Below are positions 55,201-64,000 of a stretch of 64,000 bases of DNA, piece by piece. Origin of the DNA: Cruorifilaria tuberocauda (taxonomy: Eukaryota > Nematoda > Chromadorea > Rhabditida > Onchocercidae); NCBI GenBank assembly GCA_013365365.1, contig JABVXU010000102.1:89710-153709 (forward strand), written 5' to 3'. The stretch's first letter is position 1, and each line of letters begins with the position of its first letter. A program made the translations under genes and the position numbers. A model generated the notes under the pieces. The model was not told the DNA's origin, did no database searches, and saw nothing but the letters and a program-made list of their open reading frames with translations.

Positions 55201-55282
55201 GCCACGGAAAAGAAAAAACATTGACTTATCAGAAGTGTCTCTATTTGGTGATATTACGAAGAATTCTTGTCCTGTTAACTGA
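32079..55282 (+). CDS. epi-1: Laminin alpha chain, EPI-1 (alpha-B, alpha-5-like) type
   Basis: Secreted basement-membrane chain that trimerises with laminin beta and gamma and binds integrins and dystroglycan through its C-terminal LG domains. I placed 66 exons with closing phases, total 11,001 bp including the stop, 3,666 residues, close to C. elegans EPI-1 (about 3,670). Domain order: signal peptide, LN, LE array, L4b, LE, L4a, LE, coiled coil, LG1-5. The L4b domain and the length separate it from the shorter LAM-3 type. The start at 32079 ([10 protein letters not shown]) is the first ATG after the GTTGCAG acceptor at 32061-32067; a signal peptide follows, cleaved probably near RGQ. One intron (after 33455) has a GC donor. 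The exon ending at 38620 reads IIQVEK and the next begins IQVEK, so an alternative donor six codon-bases earlier (CAA before GTTGAA) is possible. The stop is TGA after SCPVN. Exon coordinates are in the domain entries below. Confidence 0.95.
34544..37602 (+). other. epi-1: epi-1: first LE (laminin EGF-like) repeat array
   Basis: Exons 34544-34647, 34860-34978, 35101-35191, 35474-35652, 35869-35965, 36085-36222, 36292-36429, 36495-36688, 36811-36889, 37011-37334, 37460-37602; about residues 315-850. Roughly ten eight-cysteine LE repeats, with the usual spacing and phrases such as [24 protein letters not shown] and [13 protein letters not shown]. The exon from 35869 starts at PVDGHCPC; a slightly earlier AG does not keep the frame. 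Confidence 0.9.
35337..35370. repeat. Perfect 15-bp hairpin in an epi-1 intron
   Basis: CAAGCTTTAACTGCT and its exact reverse complement with a TGAG loop, inside the intron between exons 35101-35191 and 35474-35652. No wider pairing was seen. Confidence 0.8.
37870..40864 (+). other. epi-1: epi-1: L4b (domain IVb) exons
   Basis: Exons 37870-38113, 38189-38325, 38411-38620, 38756-38833, 38905-39044, 39383-39551, 39634-39816, 39896-40022, 40197-40348, 40542-40657; about residues 850-1,370, with the last part in the next exon (40865-41076). Characteristic phrases: [61 protein letters not shown]. This large globular domain is typical of the alpha-3/alpha-5 branch. Exon 40542 begins after a TAG acceptor; the nearer CATATAG would shift the frame into a stop. 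Confidence 0.88.
40865..41835 (+). other. epi-1: epi-1: second LE block
   Basis: Exons 40865-41076, 41149-41353, 41461-41605, 41695-41835; about residues 1,370-1,603. Contains LE repeats such as [44 protein letters not shown], and ends in [10 protein letters not shown], the half-repeat that normally precedes an L4 domain. Confidence 0.9.
41926..42692 (+). other. epi-1: epi-1: L4a (laminin IV type A) domain exons
   Basis: Exons 41926-42087, 42169-42330, 42456-42692; about residues 1,603-1,790. Matches laminin IV type [21 protein letters not shown], then [19 protein letters not shown], then [19 protein letters not shown]. The last exon ends with the second half of the split LE repeat ([13 protein letters not shown]). 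Confidence 0.9.
42802..44477 (+). other. epi-1: epi-1: third LE block
   Basis: Exons 42802-43062, 43212-43491, 43701-43801, 43937-44117, 44334-44477; about residues 1,790-2,112. LE repeats include [60 protein letters not shown] and [12 protein letters not shown]. One acceptor ends in AAG (43209-43211). Confidence 0.9.
44685..47960 (+). other. epi-1: epi-1: coiled-coil (domain II/I) exons
   Basis: Exons 44685-44836, 44925-45101, 45648-45811, 46046-46250, 46348-46596, 46867-47076, 47198-47395, 47526-47711, 47814-47960; about residues 2,112-2,675. Heptad-rich helical sequence starting at [16 protein letters not shown], whose cysteine pair is where alpha, beta and gamma chains are normally disulphide-linked. 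The exon ending at 46596 must run to NNIDK; an earlier GT donor at 46559 would break the phase. Confidence 0.88.
48049..51677 (+). other. epi-1: epi-1: LG1-LG3 domains and linker
   Basis: Exons 48049-48169, 48255-48402, 48638-48833, 48915-49077, 49298-49428, 49522-49784, 50369-50633, 50873-51079, 51191-51304, 51504-51677; about residues 2,675-3,270. LG signatures: [15 protein letters not shown] and [11 protein letters not shown] (LG1), [10 protein letters not shown] and [11 protein letters not shown] (LG2), [11 protein letters not shown] and [10 protein letters not shown] (LG3), closing at [10 protein letters not shown]1-3 is the integrin-binding part in laminins. A Thr/Ser/Glu-rich linker ([11 protein letters not shown]) follows LG3. 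Confidence 0.88.
51782..55282 (+). other. epi-1: epi-1: LG4-LG5 domains and C-terminus
   Basis: Exons 51782-51960, 52166-52307, 52407-52619, 52753-52920, 53879-54088, 54943-55099, 55158-55282; about residues 3,270-3,666. LG4 begins after an Arg/Lys-rich stretch ([20 protein letters not shown]) and has [14 protein letters not shown]5 has DGHWHHIK and [11 protein letters not shown] and ends in a basic segment KKPRKRKN followed by SCPVN. Basic patches in LG4-5 bind heparin or dystroglycan in other laminins; that role here is inference. Two long introns (52921-53878, 54089-54942) show nothing recognisable. Confidence 0.88.
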
Positions 55283-56697
55283 AATCAAATCAGTAATGGA
55301 AGTTGAGCTCTGCATCTTCAAATAAAATTGCATCCATTATATCCAGTGTTTCACATGAACATAGAATTCGGGCAAATCTGAAACAGGGAATTAAAAAAAT
55401 AACAAAACGGGAAAACGAAATGAAAATTTCTTAAATCTAAAAAATTATGATTTGATCTATGGTGAATAATAATAAATAGCCACTTATTACTCCAAAAATC
55501 AATGTACTTAAATCATTGATATTGCATACTCAGTTTACATAATAATTATTCATTTATTCGGGATTCGTAGTACTATTGATGAAGCATTGAGGAATTCGTT
55601 TGACTTCTGAATAATAATAAAGTAGTGGTTTGACTTTTTGTACGTAAGCAAGTAAGGCAAAAGCATTACTGCTTGAGCTGTGTATTAAATTCCCAAGTAG
55701 TAGCCTGGCAAATCTAGTGTCTTCGATTTAATAATTCATATCAGGAAAAAGAAAGTAAACTTCTTCAATATCAGAACTCGTTTTTCAGTTCTAATCACAT
55801 TATTTCTAATAACACATTTAAAGCAAAACTACGAACGGAGGTTATGAGAACGAACTTACGTAGGGGAAAATTAATTTACCATTTTTTTTTTGAATTGGTA
55901 CTGATCACACTTGCTGATGTTGCACAGCGAAAACATCAATGGAATTCCAAAAGAAATAGCATACAGTTTGCAAAGAGAAGATGAAGCTGATCTATAGCAT
56001 AATTAGCTGACTGACCGAGCGAGCATTCATCTGCCAACCGCCCTTCAAAAACTTGTTGATTCCATAAAAATTTTTAGCATGAAACTTCATGGACTTACGT
56101 TTGTCATTTAATGTCCGCTTAAAAAGTATTACTTAAGTAATATACTAGTAATGTAATGGAACTACTGAAGGCATAACCCTGAAGCGATGAAGAGATGACC
56201 ATAAGCATAAGCATAGACCATAAGCAAGAGATCTTGATTGAGCAGAATTAGTAGAAAATCCAGAGTTCATTATTGAAATATTCCATTTGTGATGTTATCT
56301 GATGATTATAAGAGAATTACAATTAATGACCGTAAATTAGTTCCATAAGCGACGAGAAAAGAAAAACAATTAAGAGTTCCTTCTCAAATCAAATCTCATG
56401 AACAATATTATACCTTAGCAATAATCGAACATCATCCATTTTTCATTTCTTTTTGCTGATAAATATCAAAAAATAACGAAATATTAAATTTAATAATTCA
56501 TATGCACATGAAGATCGATACTGTCATACGGGCTTACAAAATCTATTACAGATAGACTTTCGTGAATTCAAATTCTCTTAACACTTTGATTCCATTTTTT
56601 GAGCTTCTCCTGAATCTATGTATTTGTATTAGTCCCGGTTCATCAATGATCCTTCGTTCTGCATTTATTACAAAATATTGAGCTAGGAAAAGAAATA
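55283..56697. other. Convergent intergenic stretch, no gene seen
   Basis: AT-rich sequence between the end of the laminin gene and the minus-strand genes. On the minus strand a frame at about 56550-56685 after a CCTAG acceptor stays open for about 45 codons (QYFVINAERRIIDEPGLIQ); it could be a last exon of the segment above it, but the splice phase does not match. Otherwise nothing. Confidence 0.4.
55321..55326 (+). other. Polyadenylation signal of epi-1
   Basis: AATAAA 38 bp after the stop, predicting a very short 3' UTR. Confidence 0.55.
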
Positions 56698-57078
56698 CTA
56701 CAACCATTCTAGGCCGTATATGCTCAGTATTATTAAGTGAATTACAATTTGCATAATATATTCAAATCTGAGTAATCTAGCATCAACAGAGACAAATACT
56801 TCCATGAATGAATAGGATAAATGAGCTGCTGATCTTCTCATTTGTTCATCTTGACATATAATATCGAGCCTCTGAAAAATCATACTTATCAAGCAAAATG
56901 AAAGAAAAAAAAACGAATTAATATGAGAAACGGGCATTCCACCAGAGCCGAGCATGATTGTATAAAGGGATTTTGATGGTAATTTGCTACTGAATTTGTG
57001 AACAATTTGTCTACTTTGTTCATTTATAAATAGCATTCTTCCAAAGCTATTACCAGATGATTTTTCACTAGAAATCGA
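56698..57078 (-). CDS. Unnamed coding-like segment downstream of the arrestin gene
   Basis: Minus-strand frame open from 57078 (after a GTAG acceptor) to a stop at 56698. It contains an apparent 60-bp intron (56872-56931, GTTTCT...TTTCAG) whose ends are in the same phase. The predicted peptide includes GRMLFINEQSRQIVHKFSSK, SLYTIMLGSGGMP and, after the intron, RLDIICQDEQMRRSAAHLSY. This composition is much more protein-like than the surrounding AT-rich frames. The segment begins about 220 bp after the arrestin stop on the same strand, a spacing seen in nematode operons. The first ATG in frame is at 57036, but the coding-like sequence begins before it, so an upstream start or exon may be missing. 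I do not recognise the family. The 3' end after FME is uncertain. Confidence 0.35.
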   Translation of the reverse strand, partial: SISSEKSSGNSFGRMLFINEQSRQIVHKFSSKLPSKSLYTIMLGSGGMPVSHINSFFFLSFCLISMIFQRLDIICQDEQMRRSAAHLSYSFMEVFVSVDARLLRFEYIMQIVIHLIILSIYGLEWL

Positions 57079-57299
57079 CTACTTCCGGATTTGTTGTTTC
57101 CATATTACTTTTGACACTTATCAAACAATCGTTACTAAAATCTTAACGAACAGTTGGTTAAAAGTCATAGACACTATCAATAATTTAGCTATCTAATCAT
57201 TAAGAAAACACTTCAATAACGGTTAACAAAGAATTCTCACTGAAAGCGTAATATGAACAATCTGATTTGATGCGATTCTCGAATTTCCATAACTGCAGT

Positions 57300-59582
57300 T
57301 CATTCGTCGATCGGACCAGGTGTTTTCATAGATCCAATAATTACTGGTACAATAACATCAAAACTATGCATATTTAGACGGAAGAAATAACTAATTGTAA
57401 TAAGGCCATTCGCTTTGATTGAAGTTGGCTGTAAACCAGAAGGTATCTGGAAATCAATGTGCCTTGTTTCTGGACCTGTCCCTGATGTCATTTTATATGT
57501 TCCCTGAAATACCGCGAAACACAGAATAATTTCCACGAGAAAATTGAATTTATTGCAAATATTGGTAATTGTATTCGTTCAGAAGTATAAAATGGTATTA
57601 CCATTGATTCGACAGCAATCGTCAGTGATTTTCGATCAAACAAATGAAGTTCATAACGGTTCTGCGATAAAAAATCAAGTTGTTGACATAATGAGAGCAG
57701 CACGCAATCATTTCGACTTTTTCGCGATTTCTTTCGCTTGCTTTTAGCACCATCCTCAATTACCAATGTAATTTTCGCTATTTCACCTGAATTTTTTAGA
57801 GTTTTAGCTTAGAATATTTTAATGTTTTCTTATCTGAAGAATATTAAAATTTAATATGGTTCAAATAGACTTTAAATCTACTAATTAAATAAGAAGGATT
57901 TAGTTACAAGATCGCGTTAGTTCACGATTAAGTTTACAAGAAATTATTACAGCCTTAAATACAGTTCTACCGGGTAGAAGCCCCATGTCGGAAATAGTTA
58001 ATTGAGCAGATTCAACGCCGATTCTACGACTACAGCAACATCCGCGTACTTCATTTACTTCCTGACTCGTAACCGGTTGTCGCATGTATGGTGCATCAAG
58101 ATTGAGCAAAGAGAACACGGTAAAGTTATGTTCTGAAATGTTCCATCGAAACTAGTTACAGCTTTAAATTGTATTTTCCACATGGTTTTTACTGAAAATA
58201 GCTCATTTCTGCAAAATGTTATAGAATTCACTCTCTACTTTCACGAAATATTGTAACCATTCAAAATCAATCGACTATTTTCTAGCAAAATCACCCTTCT
58301 GTTCTAACTGTTGATATAATTTACGTATTAAACTGAGAACTCGAAATTCAAAAATTTAAAAAATACCAGCAATAATCTCTCTGGCATCTTCATCAAGCAC
58401 ATCGAGAATTGCTGAACACGTATAACGAACCCAACCATAATTTTCTCTTTCAATCGATGATATCACATCCAGTGGCAGCTAAATTTTGAAACGCTTATAC
58501 AATGCAAGTATTACATTTATGTTTGAAATCAATCCATGATATCTCTAATTCCATAAATTTTATCATTATTAAATGCATTTTAAGGTTTTTTTCCTAATTC
58601 GTCCCAAACATTAAATTTGTTAAACTTATTTAAATCTAGATACCGAACTGAATTGGTTACTACAAACTTATCTATTCAATATCATTTCATATATATATAT
58701 GGATGTGTACATCAGTATCAAGACAGAAAAAATCATGCTTACTGGAATATGAAAACATATTTGATGAAGCCCTTCTTCCAAATTGAAATTTTCATCACAA
58801 AAATCAGTGAGAACTCTGCAAATAATTCCACTCTACATCATATTAAATTGCAATGCCTCTCTCACCGTGAAGCTCATACAGCTCTCTACACAAACAAGTA
58901 ATGGCAAATGTAACGCTCAAGCTTACAATAATTAGAACGGTCCGGCCTTAACAAATGAACATTACTTTTATACACAACTTATATAGCACCCAAAAATAAT
59001 TCCTTTCTTTTCCTTCTACAGTGAAATATTGAAATTCGATCCCACAATAAATCCTTTAAATAGCTTTCGAAAATCGTTATCAATGTTTTTAAATTCTTAT
59101 CACAGCCTAAGTAAAATTTCTATCGCTATATATATATATATATATATTTTTTTTGCTGTTAATTAAAATTCTGAAACAAACCTTGTCAAATCGATATATT
59201 CATTGAGCACTTGCTCATTACTTTCATACAGAACTTCGCTATTCTTATTTTTCCAGCCAGTCTGTGCTTGTCCAATCAATTTTACAATCAATCGCCCTAC
59301 TTTAACTTTCTCCAAAACACTTATTTCTACATGTCCCTGTAATTCACTTTTTTGACACTTCCACCAGTTTTTCGGTCAAATTCATTTTAATTTTTTCTTC
59401 ATTGAAGGATATGCAATAAACCACGGACATTAAAAAATTCTTGAAAACTGTAGCGCCCAAGTATGAAATCAAATGGAAATATAGTGGTGAAGCCAGCGAA
59501 AACGAACCTGAACGGCCTCACCACCGGTGTAGGGCTTCTCGGACTGCTTGCTGAGCAGAACATCAAAATGTTCGATTTTCAT
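57300..59582 (-). CDS. Alpha-arrestin (arrestin domain-containing protein)
   Basis: Alpha-arrestins are adaptors for ubiquitin ligases and membrane-cargo sorting. Exons (minus): 59508-59582, 59182-59336, 58743-58815, 58367-58478, 57908-58132, 57602-57786, 57300-57503; phases close to 342 residues, normal for nematode ARRD proteins. The N-terminal arrestin fold starts at once (KIEHFDVLLSKQSEKPYTGG, GHVEISVLEKVKVGRLIVKL) and continues with EGLHQICFHI, LPLDVISSIE and YGWVRYTCSAI. The linker has the cysteine cluster GCCCSRRIGVES that precedes the second domain in ARRDC proteins. The C-terminal domain follows (ISDMGLLPGRTVF, then GLITISYFFRLNMH). No PPxY motif is visible in the short tail, so direct recruitment of NEDD4-type ligases through PPxY is not supported. 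The start is the ATG at 59582, which puts the family's usual N-terminus at residue 1. Confidence 0.92.
59127..59147. repeat. AT dinucleotide run in an arrestin intron
   Basis: TA/AT microsatellite in the intron between exons 2 and 3 of the arrestin gene. Confidence 0.8.
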
Positions 59583-62500
59583 GATATATCATCCATTGAA
59601 CATTCCCTAATCCCAAAAACATTCCACTACTTATACGCCTAATCTCGAAACTCCCTATCTTCCTCTTTATGATGCCTATTTTTTCTGCAAATAAATTCAA
59701 TCTTTATTATGAAAATATGGTAAAAACATCTTTTCGAAAAATAAGTCCATAGACTTGTAAATCTGTCGACAACGAACAACGCACATCTTCAGTAATTCGA
59801 TTCATTTACAAAGAAAAAACATCTATGTGATCGAGCTACATTTATTTGACGAACAACAACGATAAGTATTTTTTTAATATAAAATGCCAAGCCATATGTT
59901 ATTCAATGGGTATGCTAAAAAAAAGCTCGCCCATGGCTAACTCGTCATTTAGTCATGATACTCAGTGGTTCTCCATTGGAAATGCTTCAACACGTAAACG
60001 TGTTGAATTGTATTGAAGAAAAAAGGGAAGGCCGATACCTGAAATACTAAATCAATTTCAAAATGCAATATCATTAGCTTAACTGTGCTCTAATCAGATA
60101 CTTTTAAACTCGAAATGGCGATAAGTTGGCCAGGAATAAAAATTATATTAAGTTATTATTCTTTATATCTAGATGTGAAGAATTGAGCAAGTTATGTCAT
60201 TTATTTATTTTGAAGGTAGAATATCTGTGTACAAGCATAATGATTCCTAGATTTCAACGTTTTCTGGATACAAATAATTGAGTGGAAAATCTTATTCCCA
60301 AGAAAATATTGAGCTTGATTCGAAATGCGACGCTCTCTGTTTCAACATAGTTTCCAAACTAGAAAAGTCAATTTAAATAAATGAAATGGGACAATTTGAT
60401 CGATACTTGGCAAAATGTTGTTTGAAAAACAATCTTCACCATGTATCCCGATAAAGAAAGAGAACTGGAAATTAAACAACAGGCGAAATCATCACAGCGT
60501 TCTTTACAAACCATGAGGAACCAAAAGATATTTAGTTAATTAAATTATAATAGCGAGCATCAAATTGATTCAAATCAGTCGGTGCGATTTGAGAACCGAA
60601 AAGCAGTGTAACTGATGAGAGCTCTTTTTGCCTCTTTTAGACCGGTGAAAACTGTAAACATGGGAGATTGAATGAACAAAATCTCATCGACAAATTTTCT
60701 TTCTTTCTTGCTGCATTACAGAAAGTAGAAGTTATCAATTCGAAGATAAGAAATTTAATGGAGAATGGATCATAAAGTGCTTCGGTTTGATGATAAATGA
60801 AAAGTGATTAATTGGAGTGTATTCCTGAAGATCAAATTCAACGATACTGAAAGAAAAAGAACAGTAACAATGGAAAATTGAAATAATTAAAATATTGCAA
60901 ATAAAGAGGCAGTGTTAAATGAGAAAAGATGAAATGTCAAAGAGAAAGAGGAAAGATGAAAGAGAGTTAGGATGAAGAACAAACATATATCAACGTTATA
61001 TCGAATCTTTCTTGAATTGATTTTAAATTAATCCCTACCTTACATTGTTGAAAACCTTTAATTTCAACTATTCATTTCCCCATCAGAGCTCTCTCTTCCC
61101 CATACTCTTCAACCTTTACCCCAATCACTTTTTTGTTTTTTTCATACATTCAGATTCAATCATTCTACTCCATTCGTTACTTCTAAAACTGAATCTTCAC
61201 AATAGGAAAAAAGTTATAACGAAGTTACACTTTAAATGTAATTCTGATAACTCCATAAGATTTTATTCCGCAGTGCAATTCAGTGAAAACAAAACAAAAT
61301 TCTAATGCTATTGTATTGGTGCACAATCTTTTCCAACATCCTACTCCTTTCACAGCAATCTCGTTTCATCAAAGTGAACAACTTCATCAGCATGATTCTA
61401 TCGCAACGATGAACATATGCCATGGAGGAAAGATGGGCAAATTAATTCAATATGATTACCACTTACATATGAGAATACCACAACTTCAGTTTTCTTTGTA
61501 TATTCCGATTCTGATAAGGCATCTAGGTGTATAGCTCAGGATTATCTTTCTAAGGGCCACTAATGTTCATTTAACTGCTAGTATCTTAGTCACTGGCTCG
61601 AAAAACTGGAATGGAAATATTTTTTAGTGATGCATGCATACTTCCTTTCAATTTTTTTTTTTGATTAAAAAAGAGGTATCACATAAACAATTAAATTTAA
61701 CTTTTTAAATGCACTAAAATCTGTCAAATAACTACAGATCTTGTTTATAAAACTCGCTGAATGCAGAAATAACAACAATTAAGTAATATTAAAACTGGAT
61801 ATTATATATATTTTAAGACTTTTGAACAGTTCAAAAAATTACTAAAATGAACCATTAACGGCAACCCACATGTTATCTAAAAAAGAACTATATAATTGAG
61901 ATTTGTTGTATTAACATTACTTTAAACAACATGAGTTAGTTCTATTTCCAACAATCCAAGAGTTCGATCTTGGAAACTGCAGTTTACCACTAAAATAATA
62001 GTTGCAAATAATGACAAAAAAATGTTGCATTATTAGTGATTTACGTTTTACCCTCCAAAGATTTATGTTTTCTTTCCATTTTAGTATTTCTCAAAGGGTT
62101 TTAAAAAACTGCAACAAAGCAAAGTCTCTAAGAGGAAATGTTTTAATGAAATAAAAGTGAAAATGAAAGATGACAGAAAGGACTGATAGGTTGAAGCTTG
62201 ATTTGATAACATGTGTGTAATATAATGTAATGAGGAAAGAAATTGTAGACGTAAGCAGTGATGATGTGTACTTCGTGAAGAATTCAAGCTCAAGCCTGAT
62301 TCATGTTGCTCCTCCTACTACTTCTCTTCATAATGCGTTTTTCGAAGAACATTCCATCCTCACTTTTCGAGTGACAACTGCTAACATTATGCATATTCTT
62401 TCAAATATTTTAACAATACTTTGAACACAACCTGACTACCAATTATTTCAACACCTCCATAGAATCGTCATTAACTGACCTCTTTTAATTTCATTTTTTT

Positions 62501-64000
62501 TAAATCTTTGAAAAGATCAAAAATCAATAAAGCAACGTAAATGGTCCAAATTTTCGTTACATTACTGCGCAGTCTTTCATTATTTTGAATTTCGAGTAAT
62601 TTCATCATTTAATGATTAAACCATTAAAAGCTCTAAAGATGGCCATAAGCTAACATTTAGCTTATTAAAACAATAGAAAAATACAGAGCAGTACAAGTCC
62701 CAACGTCTTGAGTTCTTTTCATTTACAGGTTTAATGTGATATGGAAATTGGAAGGTCCTTCCTTTTATCATAATGTTATAACGCTAGCAGCAGAGTAATT
62801 GACATCAAAAAAGCTAGGCCGGACAAAACAAGTTAATTATATGATAAAGATGCGTAGATATATCAGCAAATGAAAATGATAATTTTCAAGATCACAGACT
62901 ATAATTATAATAATGAATATAGAAAGGATTGCCAGCAGAAGTAAAAAGTCATAAAAAAATAATGAAATACAATTTTTAGCATAGTTCATTGAAACTATTT
63001 CTGGTGATGAAATTAAAAAATAACAAGCAAAAAGCTAGGAAAAAGAAGTTCGAGAGCACTCGAAGAATGATCGATATACGGTGTCTAGCAGACAAAAAGT
63101 AATATGAGGAAGAAGAACTTGTTGAAAATGCAAACATATTTCCAATGCACCACCTAGAAAGTTCCACATTCAAACAGCATCTTCATTATCACTCTGATCT
63201 TATTCATCATATCTTTCATCAAATAACAAATTAAAATCTTTTCAAATAAGTTATTGAGATCATAAAATAATGAGATATTTCTAGAATAATGCTACAGCCC
63301 TACAACGAAATCAAAAGTGATGTAAAATATCATTGCTGAAATTCAAAAGTCACATTTCTCGAATATCTTAGCAAATATTTTATGTTTAATACATATGAAT
63401 AATCTCCAGAAGCTCTATGCTGTAAAGAAACAAAATGGTACGATGAAGCTGATGGGCAAAGAAATTCTGAATATTTTTCAATAACCTCTTGGTTATAATT
63501 CAACGATTTTTTTTTTTATGTAAAATTTTTACCTACTGTTACTTAGAAATCATAATCAGTGCACCTGAGAAAATCACGAGGCGAAGAGATCACAATTTCA
63601 CCTTGACACTTTCTGATAATTAAGCTTCATACTCGATCAATTTAATCTTGCAGTTTTTAAAGTTTAACAAATATTAGCCACAAACAAAATAGTCACATCA
63701 TTTCCCAAAAACTTATATATATAATTTATCGATCTATATTCATATATATATATATAAATAAGTTGTTTCTATATATTTCTATATATAAATGGATGGATTA
63801 TTTCCATTATTTCTATATATATATATATGCATAAAAGATCCCAAAATCTATTAATCAATACAAAACATACTAAAGAATCATGACTTAAAAACCTGACGCA
63901 CTTAAAACAAATACTTATTATACTAAAAAGTCTAAAATGTGCATGGAAATCCTAACGAATGCAAATGAAATATAATAAAATTATAATATAATTATAATAT
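59583..64000. other. Region upstream of the arrestin gene, no gene seen
   Basis: About 4.4 kb of AT-rich sequence. It holds an 18-bp inverted repeat (CAACACGT AA ACGTGTTG, 59988-60005) about 400 bp upstream of the arrestin ATG, a purine-rich tract at about 60840-60980, a pyrimidine-rich patch at about 61070-61140, and AT microsatellites at about 63715-63825. The open frames at 61045-61534, 62081-62424 and 62976-63173 have low-complexity, AT-driven composition. Some of this is probably the arrestin promoter. Confidence 0.5.

Noticed and set aside
61520..61580. tRNA-like box TATAGCTCAGGATTA
   Set aside because: No matching T-arm (GGTTCGA) or acceptor stem follows within tRNA distance.
61955..62000. 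T-arm-like AGTTCGATCTTGG
   Set aside because: The loop and stem lengths are wrong for tRNA and there is no D-arm box upstream.
62081..62424. Open frames on both strands near 62.2 kb
   Set aside because: Composition is dominated by Ser, Leu, Phe and His from AT/CT-rich DNA; no similarity and no splice support.

Overview
This is a eukaryotic, AT-rich window read here as nematode nuclear DNA, most probably a filarial-type parasite (clade III). The reasons are protein-level: every recognisable gene matches a conserved animal family, the large gene has the domain order and length of the nematode laminin alpha called EPI-1, and the introns are numerous, mostly 100-600 bp, often with a TTTCAG or TTTTAG acceptor. 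The filarial placement is inference; no species is claimed. Exons were assembled by hand from splice sites, reading frame and family alignment. For each complete model the exon phases close exactly.

Layout. Positions 1-2448 (minus strand) hold the N-terminal half of a GIT-type ArfGAP, running off the left edge. From 3376 (plus strand) comes a 21-exon VPS16, then a short gene at 10769-12134 that looks like the GET2/CAMLG membrane receptor for tail-anchored proteins. Positions 12135-17849 are gene-poor, with one credible small minus-strand gene (13988-14312) and coding-like fragments. An HHAT-like MBOAT acyltransferase lies at 17850-22079 and SEC61 alpha at 23624-26986. Positions 26987-32078 are non-coding. 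The EPI-1-type laminin alpha chain (66 exons, about 3,666 residues) fills 32079-55282. Convergent to it on the minus strand are an unnamed coding-like segment (56698-57078) and an alpha-arrestin gene (57300-59582). Positions 59583-64000 show no gene.

Several of the genes serve the endomembrane system: SEC61 (co-translational ER translocation), the GET2-like protein (post-translational tail-anchor insertion), the HHAT-like enzyme (ER-lumen lipidation), VPS16 (HOPS/CORVET tethering), and GIT and arrestin (Arf signalling and receptor trafficking). Laminin is a secreted cargo. Nothing in the sequence shows that this clustering is functional.

The observations most worth checking are the GET2-like gene with its RERR motif, two GC-AG introns at conserved positions, long perfect hairpins (one in the sec61 3' UTR, one in a laminin intron), two unnamed small minus-strand genes, and a 30-bp inverted repeat pair in the gene-poor stretch. 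No transposase, tRNA, rRNA, CRISPR array or bacterial insert was found.
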